A DNA stretch of 64,000 bases. It comes from Trinickia mobilis (GTDB lineage Bacteria; Pseudomonadota; Gammaproteobacteria; Burkholderiales; Burkholderiaceae). The stretch covers positions 62,001 to 126,000 of the forward strand of contig NZ_JAFLRF010000017.1 of NCBI RefSeq assembly GCF_017315705.1. The letters are read 5' to 3'. The notes under the pieces are model-generated. The model saw nothing but the letters and a program-made list of their open reading frames with translations, did no database searches and was not told the origin of the DNA. The translations under genes and the position numbers were made by a program. Position 1 is the stretch's first letter. Each line of letters opens with the position of its first letter. This document shows positions 17,496-26,099 of this stretch, in pieces.

Positions 17496-18245
17496 ATGAT
17501 CGTCGCAATTCTCGAAGATGTTCCCGAACAGGCTTCCATCCTGGCCGAGCAGCTTCGGCGGGTAGGGCACATCGTCAGAGTCCGGCACGACGGCGACCGG
17601 TTTCTCGACCTGATGCGCAGCGACAAGCTGGATCTGCTGCTCCTGGACTGGGACGTGCCCGGCACGCCCGGCATCGAAGTCGCGCGCATCGCGCGCGGCG
17701 AGCTGCCCGACACGCCGATCATCATGTTGACCCAGCACGACAGCGAGGCCGATATCGTGGCCGGGTTGAACAACGGTGCGGACGACTACCTGATCAAGCC
17801 GGTGGGCGGACCGGAGCTGCTTGCGCGAATCGAGGCGCAGAAGCGCAGGTACTATCCGGCCGTGCTGCAAAGCGACACGCTGACGATCGGCCGCTTCACG
17901 CTCGACCGCACCGCGCGCAACGTCCGGGCGGCCGGCATCAAGGGCGACACCGACGACGGGTGCTCGCTCGACGAGGTCCTGCCGGAACGCGAATTCAAGC
18001 TGCTCGACTATCTGTTTTCGAATTCGGGCGCGTTGGTCAAGAAAGAGGATCTGGTCGCGCACATCTGGGGCAGCGAGCCAGCCGGTGAAACCGCAGAGGA
18101 GCGCGCCAGCCAGCAGAAAAAATATTATGCGAGCCTCTCGACGTACATCAGCACGCTGCGTCGCGTGCTGCATTTGCGGCCCAAGAACGGGATCGAAATC
18201 TCCACCATCTACAACTACGGCTATCGGCTGAGGCAGATTCAGTAG
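17496..18245 (+). CDS. OmpR/PhoB-type response regulator
   Basis: I choose ATG 17496 (249 residues) because the receiver domain begins there (MIVAILEDVPEQ); the frame is open further upstream but encodes nothing receiver-like. Asp51 in LLLLDWDVPG is the phospho-acceptor, Asp8 is an acidic-pocket residue, and DDYLIKPVGG holds the conserved lysine. The C-terminal winged helix includes LPEREFKLLDYLFSN and IYNYGYRLRQ. It lies 280 bases after the last pseudopilin gene with no kinase next to it. Together with the CHASE2 kinase at 2613 it brackets the LPMO and secretion genes and probably controls them. Confidence 0.88.
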   Translation: MIVAILEDVPEQASILAEQLRRVGHIVRVRHDGDRFLDLMRSDKLDLLLLDWDVPGTPGIEVARIARGELPDTPIIMLTQHDSEADIVAGLNNGADDYLIKPVGGPELLARIEAQKRRYYPAVLQSDTLTIGRFTLDRTARNVRAAGIKGDTDDGCSLDEVLPEREFKLLDYLFSNSGALVKKEDLVAHIWGSEPAGETAEERASQQKKYYASLSTYISTLRRVLHLRPKNGIEISTIYNYGYRLRQIQ

Positions 18246-18519
18246 TCCGGAAGGAGGAGACATTCCCCGCGCTTGATCGACACTTCTCCATCACGTTGAT
18301 ATGGGCCGCACGCCGAGCGCAATGCTCGGCCATGCCGGCGGACCTACGCCGGATTTAGGATTCACGGGCGGAACGAATAGGAAATGCTCGTGTTCCGGCA
18401 TGCAGCCAATTCCACTAAGGTCTGGCCGGCGACGTGCCATGCCGCGTCGCCGCCGATAGGGACGCGCGTTCTTGCTCCTATCGGGCCGCCCCGGAACACG
18501 AAATCAATGGAGGAGTTGC

Positions 18520-19518
18520 ATGATCGGTCATACCCCATCCCGCCGCATCGTCGCCGCGCTGGTGAGCGCGGCGTCGCTTTCCGCTTGTGGAGGAGGCGAG
18601 ATTGCGGCCCCGCCGCTCGATTCGGCCGTCGCGCTGCCGCATGTCGTCGCGCATCGGGGCGGCACGGGCGACGCGCCCGAGAACACCCTCGAGGCGATCA
18701 GGCAGGCGGTCGCCCATCGCGCGGATGCCGTATGGCTGTCCGTGCAGTTGAGCAAGGACGGCGTGCCGGTGCTGTATCGACCGGCAGACCTTTCGGCATT
18801 GACCCAGTCGTCGGGGCCGGTCGCGAACCACGCTGCGGCGGAGCTGGCGCAAATGAACGCGGGCTGGTCCTTCAAGAACGCCGACGGCGCGTATCCGTAT
18901 CGAGATCATCCGGTCGGCATTCCCACGCTGCGCGACGCGTTGCTCGCGCTGCCGCCGGGCATGCCGGTGATGCTCGATATGAAAGCGCTGCCCGCGGAGC
19001 CGCAGGCGCGCGCGGTCGCGGCAGTGCTGACCGAACTCGGCGCATGGCCGCGCGTGACGATCTACTCGACCGACGCGGCCTATCAGCAGGCGTTTGCGTC
19101 GTACCGCGACGCCCAGCTGTTCGAGTCGCGCGACGCCACGCGAGATAGGCTGGTGAAAGTCCTGCTCAACGAGGGTTGCGAAAGCGCGCCGGCCGCCCCG
19201 ATATGGACCGGTTTCGAGCTTCACAGAAAACTGACCGTCACGGAAAAATTCACGCTTGGCGAAGGCGTGTCGAATGCGCTGGCCACGATGTGGACACCGG
19301 CCACCGTGGCTTGCTTTCGCCGGCAGGCGCCGGTTCGCATCGTCGCGATCGCGGTCAACGATGCGGACGATTATCGTGCGGCGGCGTGCCTCGGGATCGA
19401 TGCCGTGCTGGCGGATTCGCCCGAGAAGATGGCGCGCATCAAAGCGGAACTCGGCGGTCGACCTCTGCGGTGCGGCACAACGCCTGGGCGGCGTGATATG
19501 AATTCGGCGGCTCGCTGA
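18520..19518 (+). CDS. Divergent GDPD-like lipoprotein
   Basis: ATG 18520 has GGAGGAG upstream and gives a 332-residue lipoprotein with lipobox LSAC. The fold is that of glycerophosphodiester phosphodiesterases: VVAHRGGTGDAPENTLEAI, then PTLRDALLALPPGMPVMLDMKA, and near the end CLGIDAVLADSPE. However, the usual metal-ligand segment E-x-D is replaced by WLSVQ and the usual HD by YRP. The enzyme may therefore have altered or lost activity. Nothing in the flanks suggests an operon partner. A hairpin follows the gene. Confidence 0.78.
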   Translation: MIGHTPSRRIVAALVSAASLSACGGGEIAAPPLDSAVALPHVVAHRGGTGDAPENTLEAIRQAVAHRADAVWLSVQLSKDGVPVLYRPADLSALTQSSGPVANHAAAELAQMNAGWSFKNADGAYPYRDHPVGIPTLRDALLALPPGMPVMLDMKALPAEPQARAVAAVLTELGAWPRVTIYSTDAAYQQAFASYRDAQLFESRDATRDRLVKVLLNEGCESAPAAPIWTGFELHRKLTVTEKFTLGEGVSNALATMWTPATVACFRRQAPVRIVAIAVNDADDYRAAACLGIDAVLADSPEKMARIKAELGGRPLRCGTTPGRRDMNSAAR

Positions 19519-19572
19519 GCGAACCCTTCCGAGGCGGTTGCGCGTGAGTTGGGCCGATCCGCGAAATCCGGC

Positions 19573-19605
19573 GTCCCGAGGCCGGCCGCCAAACGGCCTC
19601 GGGAC
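19573..19605 (+). terminator. Hairpin after the GDPD-like gene
   Basis: GTCCCGAGGCCG (19573-19584) pairs with CGGCCTCGGGAC (19594-19605) around a 9-base loop. No T run follows. Confidence 0.55.
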
Positions 19606-20229
19606 GTGCCGCGCCGAACCCATCGCGATGCTGTCCGACGGCTTCAGCGCCCGATCGGCTCCCGGTCCGTTATCCGTCTCGGTCGCGTACAGCCCCCAGT
19701 TCTCCTCCTTTTGATATCACTAACTGACTTGCTTCCTCCAATAAAGAGTTGGGAATACTTGGTGGTGCGAGCAACGACAGCGACGGCGAAATCCTAAAAA
19801 CACGCAAACCGAATGCCGATCCGTTGCAGATGCGGCCATGCAAGTCTCTTCGGCAGACAACCAGCCATGGATCGGGAGATATTGAAAAACAAGATATCCC
19901 GACGAAGATATTGTCATATCGCCAATAAAGAAAATTTCACGCCGCTTCATTCCTGGGCTCATTTTAATCGTATCCCGCAATTCGCAATTCCGCCGACGTT
20001 GGCGTGGCGATGCGGTCTGGACATTGATCGCGCAGGAACAAGCGGCAATACAACGACCCCCCTGTCGTATAAAGACTATTCCATATCGACGGCTCGAAAT
20101 TATATCGAGATTTCGCTATGGAAAATTCGATGCTATACAAAACGGTCGGATTGACAGAACGGTCATGAAAACAATTGTCATTTTCGCGCAACGAATAAAA
20201 TGTTGCTTAAGCTGGTATTGAAATTGTGT
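19606..20229. other. AT-rich intergenic region before the autotransporter
   Basis: This stretch turns from GC-rich to clearly AT-rich around 19700-20230. Open frames in it (for example 19813-20154) have no ribosome site and no recognisable product, so I do not call them. The composition suggests acquired DNA or a silenced regulatory region. Confidence 0.5.
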
Positions 20230-20277
20230 TTGGAGTTATTTAAATTCCGGTGATATAAATCCGGCATCTCACCGATT
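20230..20277 (+). promoter_or_regulatory. Autotransporter promoter with element shared with the Tc locus
   Basis: An extended -10 (TGATATAAAT, hexamer 20254-20259) has a -35-like TTGGAG 18 bases upstream. The element GTGATATAAAT, six bases, TCTCACCGATT (20250-20277) recurs at 30372-30399 with identical spacing. Transcription would start near TCTCACC. The ATG is 30 bases further on. Confidence 0.65.
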
Positions 20278-20306
20278 GATTAAAAAGGCGCAAACCACCA
20301 GTCGAG

Positions 20307-23300
20307 ATGAAAATGAAGAAAAATACGAGGAAGTTCGGATTCGGCAGCATGATCCTGTTCACAGGAGCCGTATCGCCCGGCGCCTGGGCCGCTTGCACCA
20401 GCACGGCCCCGGGCAGCAACACCGCGGTGACATGCTCCGGCGCCGGCATTCCGTCCGTGGTTGCCGCGAGCGGCAGCAGCAACGTGACGATCGGCATCGA
20501 TTCGACGGCGACCGGCAGCTATGCGCTGCCGGGCACGCCGACGCCGTTCTCGGTCGACAGCGGGAGTTCTATCGCGAACATCGGCAACCTGACGCTGTCC
20601 GGCGACGGGACCGGCGTCGCGAACCGCGGCGCGATGCTGCTCGGCGTGAACAACGGCAACACGCTCGCCAACCTCGCAACCGGCGTGATCTCGACGACCG
20701 GTGCCTACAACGACGGCATCGCCGCGAACGGCAGCAATAACACGCTGACGAACAACGGCAAGATCACGACCACGGGCAACAACTCGTACGGGATGACGGC
20801 CGCGTGGGGGCAAAGCAATCCCGGTGCGCAGGGCAACACGATCGTCAACACCGGCACCGTGTCGACGTCGGGCAGCAACGCGCGCGCGGCGTCGCTCCTC
20901 GGCGGCAACGGCACGATCAACAACAGCGGCACGCTGACGTCGGCCGGCAAGGACAGCCCTGCCGTCTACATGCAGGGCAACAACGACACGCTCGTCAACA
21001 GCGGCACGATCCAGACGACCGGCACAGCGGACAGCAGCGGCAGCGTCGATGCAGTCGTGTCCAACACGCTCGGCAGTTCGTTTGCCGCGACGATCACGAA
21101 TCAGTCGGGCGGCAAGATCATCAGCAACAACGGCATCGGCGTGCGCTCGACCAACGGCAACACGGCGATTACCAACGCCGGGCTGATTCAAGGGGGCGGC
21201 GGCACCGCGATCCAGGGCGGCAACGGCAACGTGACGCTGATCCTGCAGACGGGCTCGCAGATCGTCGGCGCGGCCAACGGCGGCGGCGGCACCAACGCTG
21301 TGACGCTGCAAGGCTCGGGCACGGCGTCGAACGCGTTCACGAACTTCCAGAGCCTGACGATGGCGGGTGCCGACTGGACGTGGGCCGGCACGGGCACGTT
21401 CGCGACCGCGCTCGTGCAAAGCGGCACGCTGAACCTGACGGGCATGCTCGGCACGACGACGGCGTCGGTCGCGGCGACCGTCAACAGCGGCGCGACCTTG
21501 CAGGCCAACTCGCAGAACCTGCCGCTATCCGTCACGGACAACGGGCTCGTACGTTTCGCGCAAGGCGGCGACGGGGCGTACAACGGGGCGATTGCGGGCA
21601 GCGGCGCGGTGGAGAAGACGGGCGCCGGGACCTTGACGCTGGCGCCGTCGGCGGCGGGCGGCAACACTTACTCGGGCGGCACGGCGATCACGCAAGGCAC
21701 GCTCGCGATTGCGGCCGACAACGCGATCGGCGCGAGCTCGGGCGGCCTGACTTTCAACGGCGGCACGCTGCAGCTCGGCAGCAGCTTCAATCTCGCCTCG
21801 GGCCGCGCTGTGTCGATCACGTCGAACAACGGCGTGATCGATACGCAGGGATTCAATTCGACGATTGCGCAGAACATCACCGGTGCGGGTGCGCTGACCA
21901 AAGCCGGCTCCGGCTCGCTCACGCTGAACGGCGCGAACAGTTACGCGGGCGGCACGGGCGTCGACGCCGGCACGCTGATCGTCGGCGATGGCACGAGCGC
22001 CTCGGCCGCGCTCGCGGGCGGCGGCCCGGTCACGGTCGCCTCGGGCGCCACGCTCGGCGGTTACGGCAGCGTCACCGGCAACGTCTCCAACAACGGCACG
22101 ATCTCGGTCGGGAACGCACTGGCGAGCCTCGCGAGCGGCGCCACCGGCAACTTCCGGATCAACGGCAACCTGACCAATGCGGGCACCGCGCAGATCGGCG
22201 GCACAGGCGTCGGCAATACGCTGACGGTGGCGGGCAACTATGTCGGGCAGAACGCGACGGTGGCGTTGAACACCTACCTCGCGGGCGACGGTGCGGCCTC
22301 CGACAAGCTCATCGTCAGCGGCGGCGCGGCGAGCGGATCGAGCACGCTGAAGGTGACGAACGTGGGCGGCCCGGGCGCGCAGACGCTGGGCGACGGCATT
22401 CAGGTCGTGCAGGCGGCCAATGGCGCGACCACCAGCGCGAGCGCCTTCGCGCTCGCGGGCGGCACGGTCAAGGCCGGGGCTTACGACTACTTCCTTGCCA
22501 AGGGCGGCGTGAGCGCCGGCTCGTCGCAGAGCTGGTACCTGCGCAATACCGTCGCACCGCAGCCGGGGGCGGGGGGCGATACGCCGGTCGCCGCCGAAGG
22601 CACGCCGTCGCTGCCGGCGGCCGGCTCGGACCCGATCGCGCTCTATCGCGACGAAGTGCCGCTGTACGCGGAAGCGCCGAGCGTCGCGCGCCAGCTCGGC
22701 ATCCTGCAGATCGACACGTTCCATGACCGCCAGGGCGAGCAAGGACTCCTGACGGAAACCGGCTCGGTGCCGGCCGCCTGGAGCCGGGTCTGGGGCGGGC
22801 ATGCCGAATTCAGCCAGAGCGGCGACGTGAACCCGTCGTTCGACGGTTCGGTATGGGGCATGCAGGTCGGCCAGGACCTGTACGCGGACAACGGCACGAA
22901 CGGGCAGCGCAACCACTACGGCTTCCTCATCGGTTTCTCGCGCGCGGTGGGCGACGTGAACGGCTTCGCGATGGGCCAGCAGGATCTGGGCGTCGGCTCG
23001 CTGGCCGTCAATGCGTACAACCTGGGCGGCTACTGGACGCATCTCGGCCGGGGCGGCTGGTACACCGACGTCGTGGCGATGGGCAGCGCGCTGACCGTGA
23101 GAACGAGCTCGCATGACGGCGTGAGCGGGTCGACGGACGGCAACGCATTCACGGGCTCGGTCGAAGCGGGCTTGCCGATCGCGCTCGGCTACGGGTTGAC
23201 GCTCGAGCCGCAGGCGCAGCTGACGTGGCAGTACCTGGCACTGGACGGGTTCAACGACGGCGTGTCGGACGTCACCTCGAACAACGGCAACACGTTTCTG

Positions 23301-23594
23301 GCCCGGGTGGGCGCGCGGCTGCAATGGGCGTTCGCGTCGGGGGGGATCGACTGGAAGCCGTACCTGCGGGCGAACGTGCTGCGCGCGTTCGGCAGCGCCG
23401 ACCAGACGACGTTCGGCGGCAGCACGACGCTGGGCACGCCGGTGAGCCAGACGGCCGGCCAGATCGGCGCGGGGGTGGTGGCGAAAGTCAGCAAGCGCGG
23501 CAGCGTGTACGCGACGGTCAGCTACCTGACCAACTTCGGCGGCGAGCATCAGCGCTCGGTGACGGGCAACGCCGGTGGCCGATGGGCATGGTGA
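20307..23594 (+). CDS. Large autotransporter adhesin (type V secretion)
   Basis: This 1095-residue protein has a signal peptide ending SPGAWA at about residue 28. The passenger is Gly/Ser/Thr/Asn-rich beta-helix sequence with many NNGTI/NSGTL turns. It includes autotransporter-associated beta-strand repeats (GAGTLTLAPSAAGGNTYSGG; GSGSLTLNGANSYAGGTGV). A linker at about 745-800 precedes the C-terminal 12-strand barrel, from AAWSRVWGGHAEFSQ to the terminal GGRWAW, which ends in an aromatic residue as outer-membrane barrels do. The passenger is presumably displayed on the surface for adhesion or aggregation. It has its own promoter (20230-20277). Confidence 0.92.
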   Translation: MKMKKNTRKFGFGSMILFTGAVSPGAWAACTSTAPGSNTAVTCSGAGIPSVVAASGSSNVTIGIDSTATGSYALPGTPTPFSVDSGSSIANIGNLTLSGDGTGVANRGAMLLGVNNGNTLANLATGVISTTGAYNDGIAANGSNNTLTNNGKITTTGNNSYGMTAAWGQSNPGAQGNTIVNTGTVSTSGSNARAASLLGGNGTINNSGTLTSAGKDSPAVYMQGNNDTLVNSGTIQTTGTADSSGSVDAVVSNTLGSSFAATITNQSGGKIISNNGIGVRSTNGNTAITNAGLIQGGGGTAIQGGNGNVTLILQTGSQIVGAANGGGGTNAVTLQGSGTASNAFTNFQSLTMAGADWTWAGTGTFATALVQSGTLNLTGMLGTTTASVAATVNSGATLQANSQNLPLSVTDNGLVRFAQGGDGAYNGAIAGSGAVEKTGAGTLTLAPSAAGGNTYSGGTAITQGTLAIAADNAIGASSGGLTFNGGTLQLGSSFNLASGRAVSITSNNGVIDTQGFNSTIAQNITGAGALTKAGSGSLTLNGANSYAGGTGVDAGTLIVGDGTSASAALAGGGPVTVASGATLGGYGSVTGNVSNNGTISVGNALASLASGATGNFRINGNLTNAGTAQIGGTGVGNTLTVAGNYVGQNATVALNTYLAGDGAASDKLIVSGGAASGSSTLKVTNVGGPGAQTLGDGIQVVQAANGATTSASAFALAGGTVKAGAYDYFLAKGGVSAGSSQSWYLRNTVAPQPGAGGDTPVAAEGTPSLPAAGSDPIALYRDEVPLYAEAPSVARQLGILQIDTFHDRQGEQGLLTETGSVPAAWSRVWGGHAEFSQSGDVNPSFDGSVWGMQVGQDLYADNGTNGQRNHYGFLIGFSRAVGDVNGFAMGQQDLGVGSLAVNAYNLGGYWTHLGRGGWYTDVVAMGSALTVRTSSHDGVSGSTDGNAFTGSVEAGLPIALGYGLTLEPQAQLTWQYLALDGFNDGVSDVTSNNGNTFLARVGARLQWAFASGGIDWKPYLRANVLRAFGSADQTTFGGSTTLGTPVSQTAGQIGAGVVAKVSKRGSVYATVSYLTNFGGEHQRSVTGNAGGRWAW

Positions 23595-23723
23595 CGTCGT
23601 CGCAATCGGGCCGCCCGCTGTCTGCCGGCGTTACGGCTGACTCCCCGTTTGCCGCGGTCATCGGCGTATCACGAGCCTGGCGGCGGGCGCCTGTCGACTC
23701 ATTCACACACAACGGAGAAACGC

Positions 23724-24128
23724 ATGGAAAACGGCAACGCGGAGCGGGGCAGGGACCGGCTGTCGGCGGTCACCGGAGCAAGGGGCGAACAGGTCATCGA
23801 AAGCCTGGCGGAAATCTGTCCGGATTTCGGGCGATACATCACGGAGTTTGCCTACGGCGAAATTCATTTGCGGCCTGGCCTGACGCCGCAGCAGCGGGAA
23901 TTGTTGATTGTCGCGACGCTGGCCGCGCTCGGGAATGCGCAGCCGCAATTGAACGTCCATCTGGCCGCCGCGCTCAAGGTGGGCGTTTCGAGAACGGAAA
24001 TCGTCGAAGCGATGATTCAGCTGAGCGTCTACGCCGGATTTCCGGCGGCCCTGAACGGACTATGGGCCGCCAAAGCGGTTTTCGAGCAACAGGACCTCGC
24101 GGCGAGCGCACGGGCGCAATCGGCGTAG
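23724..24128 (+). CDS. Carboxymuconolactone decarboxylase-family protein
   Basis: ATG 23724 has GGAG eight bases upstream and gives a 134-residue single-domain protein. The sequence RPGLTPQQRELLIVATLAAL, then VHLAAALKVGVSRTEIVEAMIQLSVYAGFPAALN, is characteristic of the AhpD/CMD fold (YurZ-like). The family includes gamma-carboxymuconolactone decarboxylases and peroxidase-like proteins; no AhpD CxxC is present, so a peroxidase role is unlikely. It follows the autotransporter gene by 130 bases. The exact substrate is unknown. Confidence 0.85.
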   Translation: MENGNAERGRDRLSAVTGARGEQVIESLAEICPDFGRYITEFAYGEIHLRPGLTPQQRELLIVATLAALGNAQPQLNVHLAAALKVGVSRTEIVEAMIQLSVYAGFPAALNGLWAAKAVFEQQDLAASARAQSA

Positions 24129-24171
24129 CGATCACAGAAAAATCCGCACGAACTCGGGGCGCACAAGACAA

Positions 24172-24199
24172 AACCCCTCGCTCCGAAAGGCGAGGGGTT
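24172..24199. terminator. Terminator between converging genes
   Basis: AACCCCTCGC pairs with GCGAGGGGTT around an 8-base loop. An A-rich run precedes it, giving a U tract for leftward transcription, so it can end the LPMO 2 transcript. Confidence 0.75.
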
Positions 24200-24217
24200 C
24201 GTCAATCTGGCAATCTG

Positions 24218-24245
24218 GCCCGCCTCTCCGCGAGAAGAGGCGGGC
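24218..24245. terminator. Second hairpin between converging genes
   Basis: GCCCGCCTCT pairs with AGAGGCGGGC around an 8-base loop, 54 bases past the stop of LPMO 2. With the hairpin at 24172 it forms a tandem terminator. Confidence 0.55.
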
Positions 24246-24298
24246 GTTCGCCGACCCAGGTTCCGGGGCGCAGCATCGGCCCCGAAGGCTGCCCGGGA

Positions 24299-25759
24299 TT
24301 ACTTGCAGGCGCCTTCGTCCTTCCACACCTTGCCGCTGCCGTCGGCGCCCGTGAACGCGGGGTTGCCCGGTTCCTGGTTCTGCGTCCACCAGCGGGCCGA
24401 GTAGGTCTTGCCTTGATGCTGGACCTTCGCGCCGCCGGTGTAGGCCGTTCCCGACTGGTATGCCGACTGGCATTGCGCGCCGTTGTCCGTGCCGCCCGTC
24501 AGCTTGATGTCGAACGATTGCTGCTCCGTTGCGCCACCTTGCACGCTCGCTCTCACGACCAGCGTGTGCTCACCCGGCGAAGCCCTTGGTACGTCGACGG
24601 AGACGGTGCCCGAACGCTCGATCATCGCGTTGGCGAAGCCAACCCGTTCGTTTTTCTTGTCGAAGACATGCACATCCACCGCCGAGGCTTTGTTGACCGT
24701 CACGAACGGGTCGATCCTGGCCTTGCCGTTCTCGATCGGATAGCTGCTCTTCGCCGTCACGGTGAAGCCCTGGGCGCCGCCGTTGTCGCCGGACGGCTTC
24801 TTCTCGATGGCGATCTCGACGCGGTTGATGCCGCTGCCTTCCTTCGCGAAGATTTCGTTCTTGCCGGCAGCCGGCCGGATCGAGCCGTTTGCGCCAAGCA
24901 CGCCGGCCATCAGCGACGCGGGTTGTGCCTTGTTGATTGCCGTGGCGAGCGCCTTCGACCACGCGTTCTGTGCGCCGTCCGTATCGGACTGGATCGTGAT
25001 CGAGGTCGAGAGACTCGGGACTTCGCCATTCGACTTGAACACGCGGGTCTTGACCTTGTCGCCCGCCTTCAGGTCGACGCTCGGATAGATGTCGCCGACA
25101 TCCTTCCATTGCGGCACCGGCGGCGGATTCGGGGTGCCGCCGTTGCCGCCGCCGTCGCCCGCGACGATGTTCGCATCCATCACGTTATAGAAGCTCGCGG
25201 CGGTGTCGCCCACGTCCCACACGGAGAGAATCACGTGGTAGCCCGAGCGGTCGCTCGGCACGGTGCAGTCCATCGACAGGTTCGTCGTCGGCTGTTTCAT
25301 GCCGTAGTCCAGCGTGCAGAACGGGGTGGTGTCGAACGCGTCGCGCGAGAGCGGCTTGTTCGGATTCCAGCCTTGCTTCGTGATGTAGTAGCGATAGTCC
25401 TTGGTGACGTGGTTGGCGGTATGGTGCCACTTGAAGGTGTTCTTGCCGGTCTTGATCGTGGTTTTTGTCCAGCGATCCGCGAGCTGCTCGTTGAGCGCGC
25501 CCCAGGTCGAGTTCCCCGCAGCGGCGATCGTGCCGTCCTTCGGGCCGGCCGTGCCGGGAAAGCCGTCCGGGCCTTCGACGCTTTGCGGCTCCCATTGGAC
25601 CGGGCCGCAATTGCTGTTGGCGCCGCTCTGGCACAGCTTCGCGCGCCCATCGACGAGATAGCCGTGCGCAAACGCGTTTTGCGCGAACATCATCGACGCA
25701 CAGGCGACGAGCGGGGACAGCTTCAGAAGCGTGTTACTGAACCATCGGGGTTTCTGCAT
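24299..25759 (-). CDS. gbpA: GbpA-like AA10 LPMO (LPMO 2)
   Basis: I start at ATG 25759 (486 residues): AAGG is nine bases upstream, whereas the ATG nine bases earlier abuts that site directly. The signal peptide ends NAFA, making His32 the mature N-terminus; the second copper ligand is His117 in TANHVTKDYRYYIT. The AA10 domain ends near SFYNVMDANIV, followed by a Gly/Pro linker, two GbpA-like beta domains and a C-terminal chitin-binding module (TGGAKVQHQGKTYSARWWTQ, GSGKVWKDEG). LPMO 3 (45830-47290) has the same length and layout and is clearly a paralogue; LPMO 1 is more distant. The likely role is oxidative chitin attack or chitin-surface attachment outside the cell. Confidence 0.92.
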   Translation of the reverse strand: MQKPRWFSNTLLKLSPLVACASMMFAQNAFAHGYLVDGRAKLCQSGANSNCGPVQWEPQSVEGPDGFPGTAGPKDGTIAAAGNSTWGALNEQLADRWTKTTIKTGKNTFKWHHTANHVTKDYRYYITKQGWNPNKPLSRDAFDTTPFCTLDYGMKQPTTNLSMDCTVPSDRSGYHVILSVWDVGDTAASFYNVMDANIVAGDGGGNGGTPNPPPVPQWKDVGDIYPSVDLKAGDKVKTRVFKSNGEVPSLSTSITIQSDTDGAQNAWSKALATAINKAQPASLMAGVLGANGSIRPAAGKNEIFAKEGSGINRVEIAIEKKPSGDNGGAQGFTVTAKSSYPIENGKARIDPFVTVNKASAVDVHVFDKKNERVGFANAMIERSGTVSVDVPRASPGEHTLVVRASVQGGATEQQSFDIKLTGGTDNGAQCQSAYQSGTAYTGGAKVQHQGKTYSARWWTQNQEPGNPAFTGADGSGKVWKDEGACK

Positions 25760-26099
25760 CGTGTACATCCTTGCTTGAAAATCGGAAGAGGGCCGTTCGG
25801 CACGCTCTCACGCATTCCGTGCCGCCCATGCCGTCGGACAATGTTTTCGATCGGAGCTTGATCGATGCACGGATCCTGAATGCGGTGCTGCGGAGAGCCA
25901 ACGATTCTCAAGCATTGCTGAATAGCGACGATCGGGGCGCGGCATTCCCGCAGCGATCAAATTGCGGATAGTTCCTATAGATAAATAGGATTGAAAATTC
26001 AGATTCGGCCAACGCATACTACGGCGGCGACGAGGCGTCGCGACTGGCAAGCCGGCTCCAAGAGTCTGGAATCGCAGGCATCCCACACAGAAACTATCC
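25760..26099. promoter_or_regulatory. Divergent promoter region of LPMO 2 and the DUF389 gene
   Basis: This 340-base gap must carry both promoters. Just upstream of LPMO 2 the sequence resembles the LPMO 3 leader (a TTTTCA run, then AAGGAT). No operator was recognised. Confidence 0.4.

Noticed and set aside
19813-20154. A 113-codon frame in the AT-rich region before the autotransporter
   Set aside because: No ribosome site, no recognisable domain, and composition unlike coding sequence.
23225-25861. An 878-codon plus-strand frame running through the autotransporter end, the CMD gene and the antisense of LPMO 2
   Set aside because: It overlaps three clear genes in other frames and has no recognisable protein sequence.
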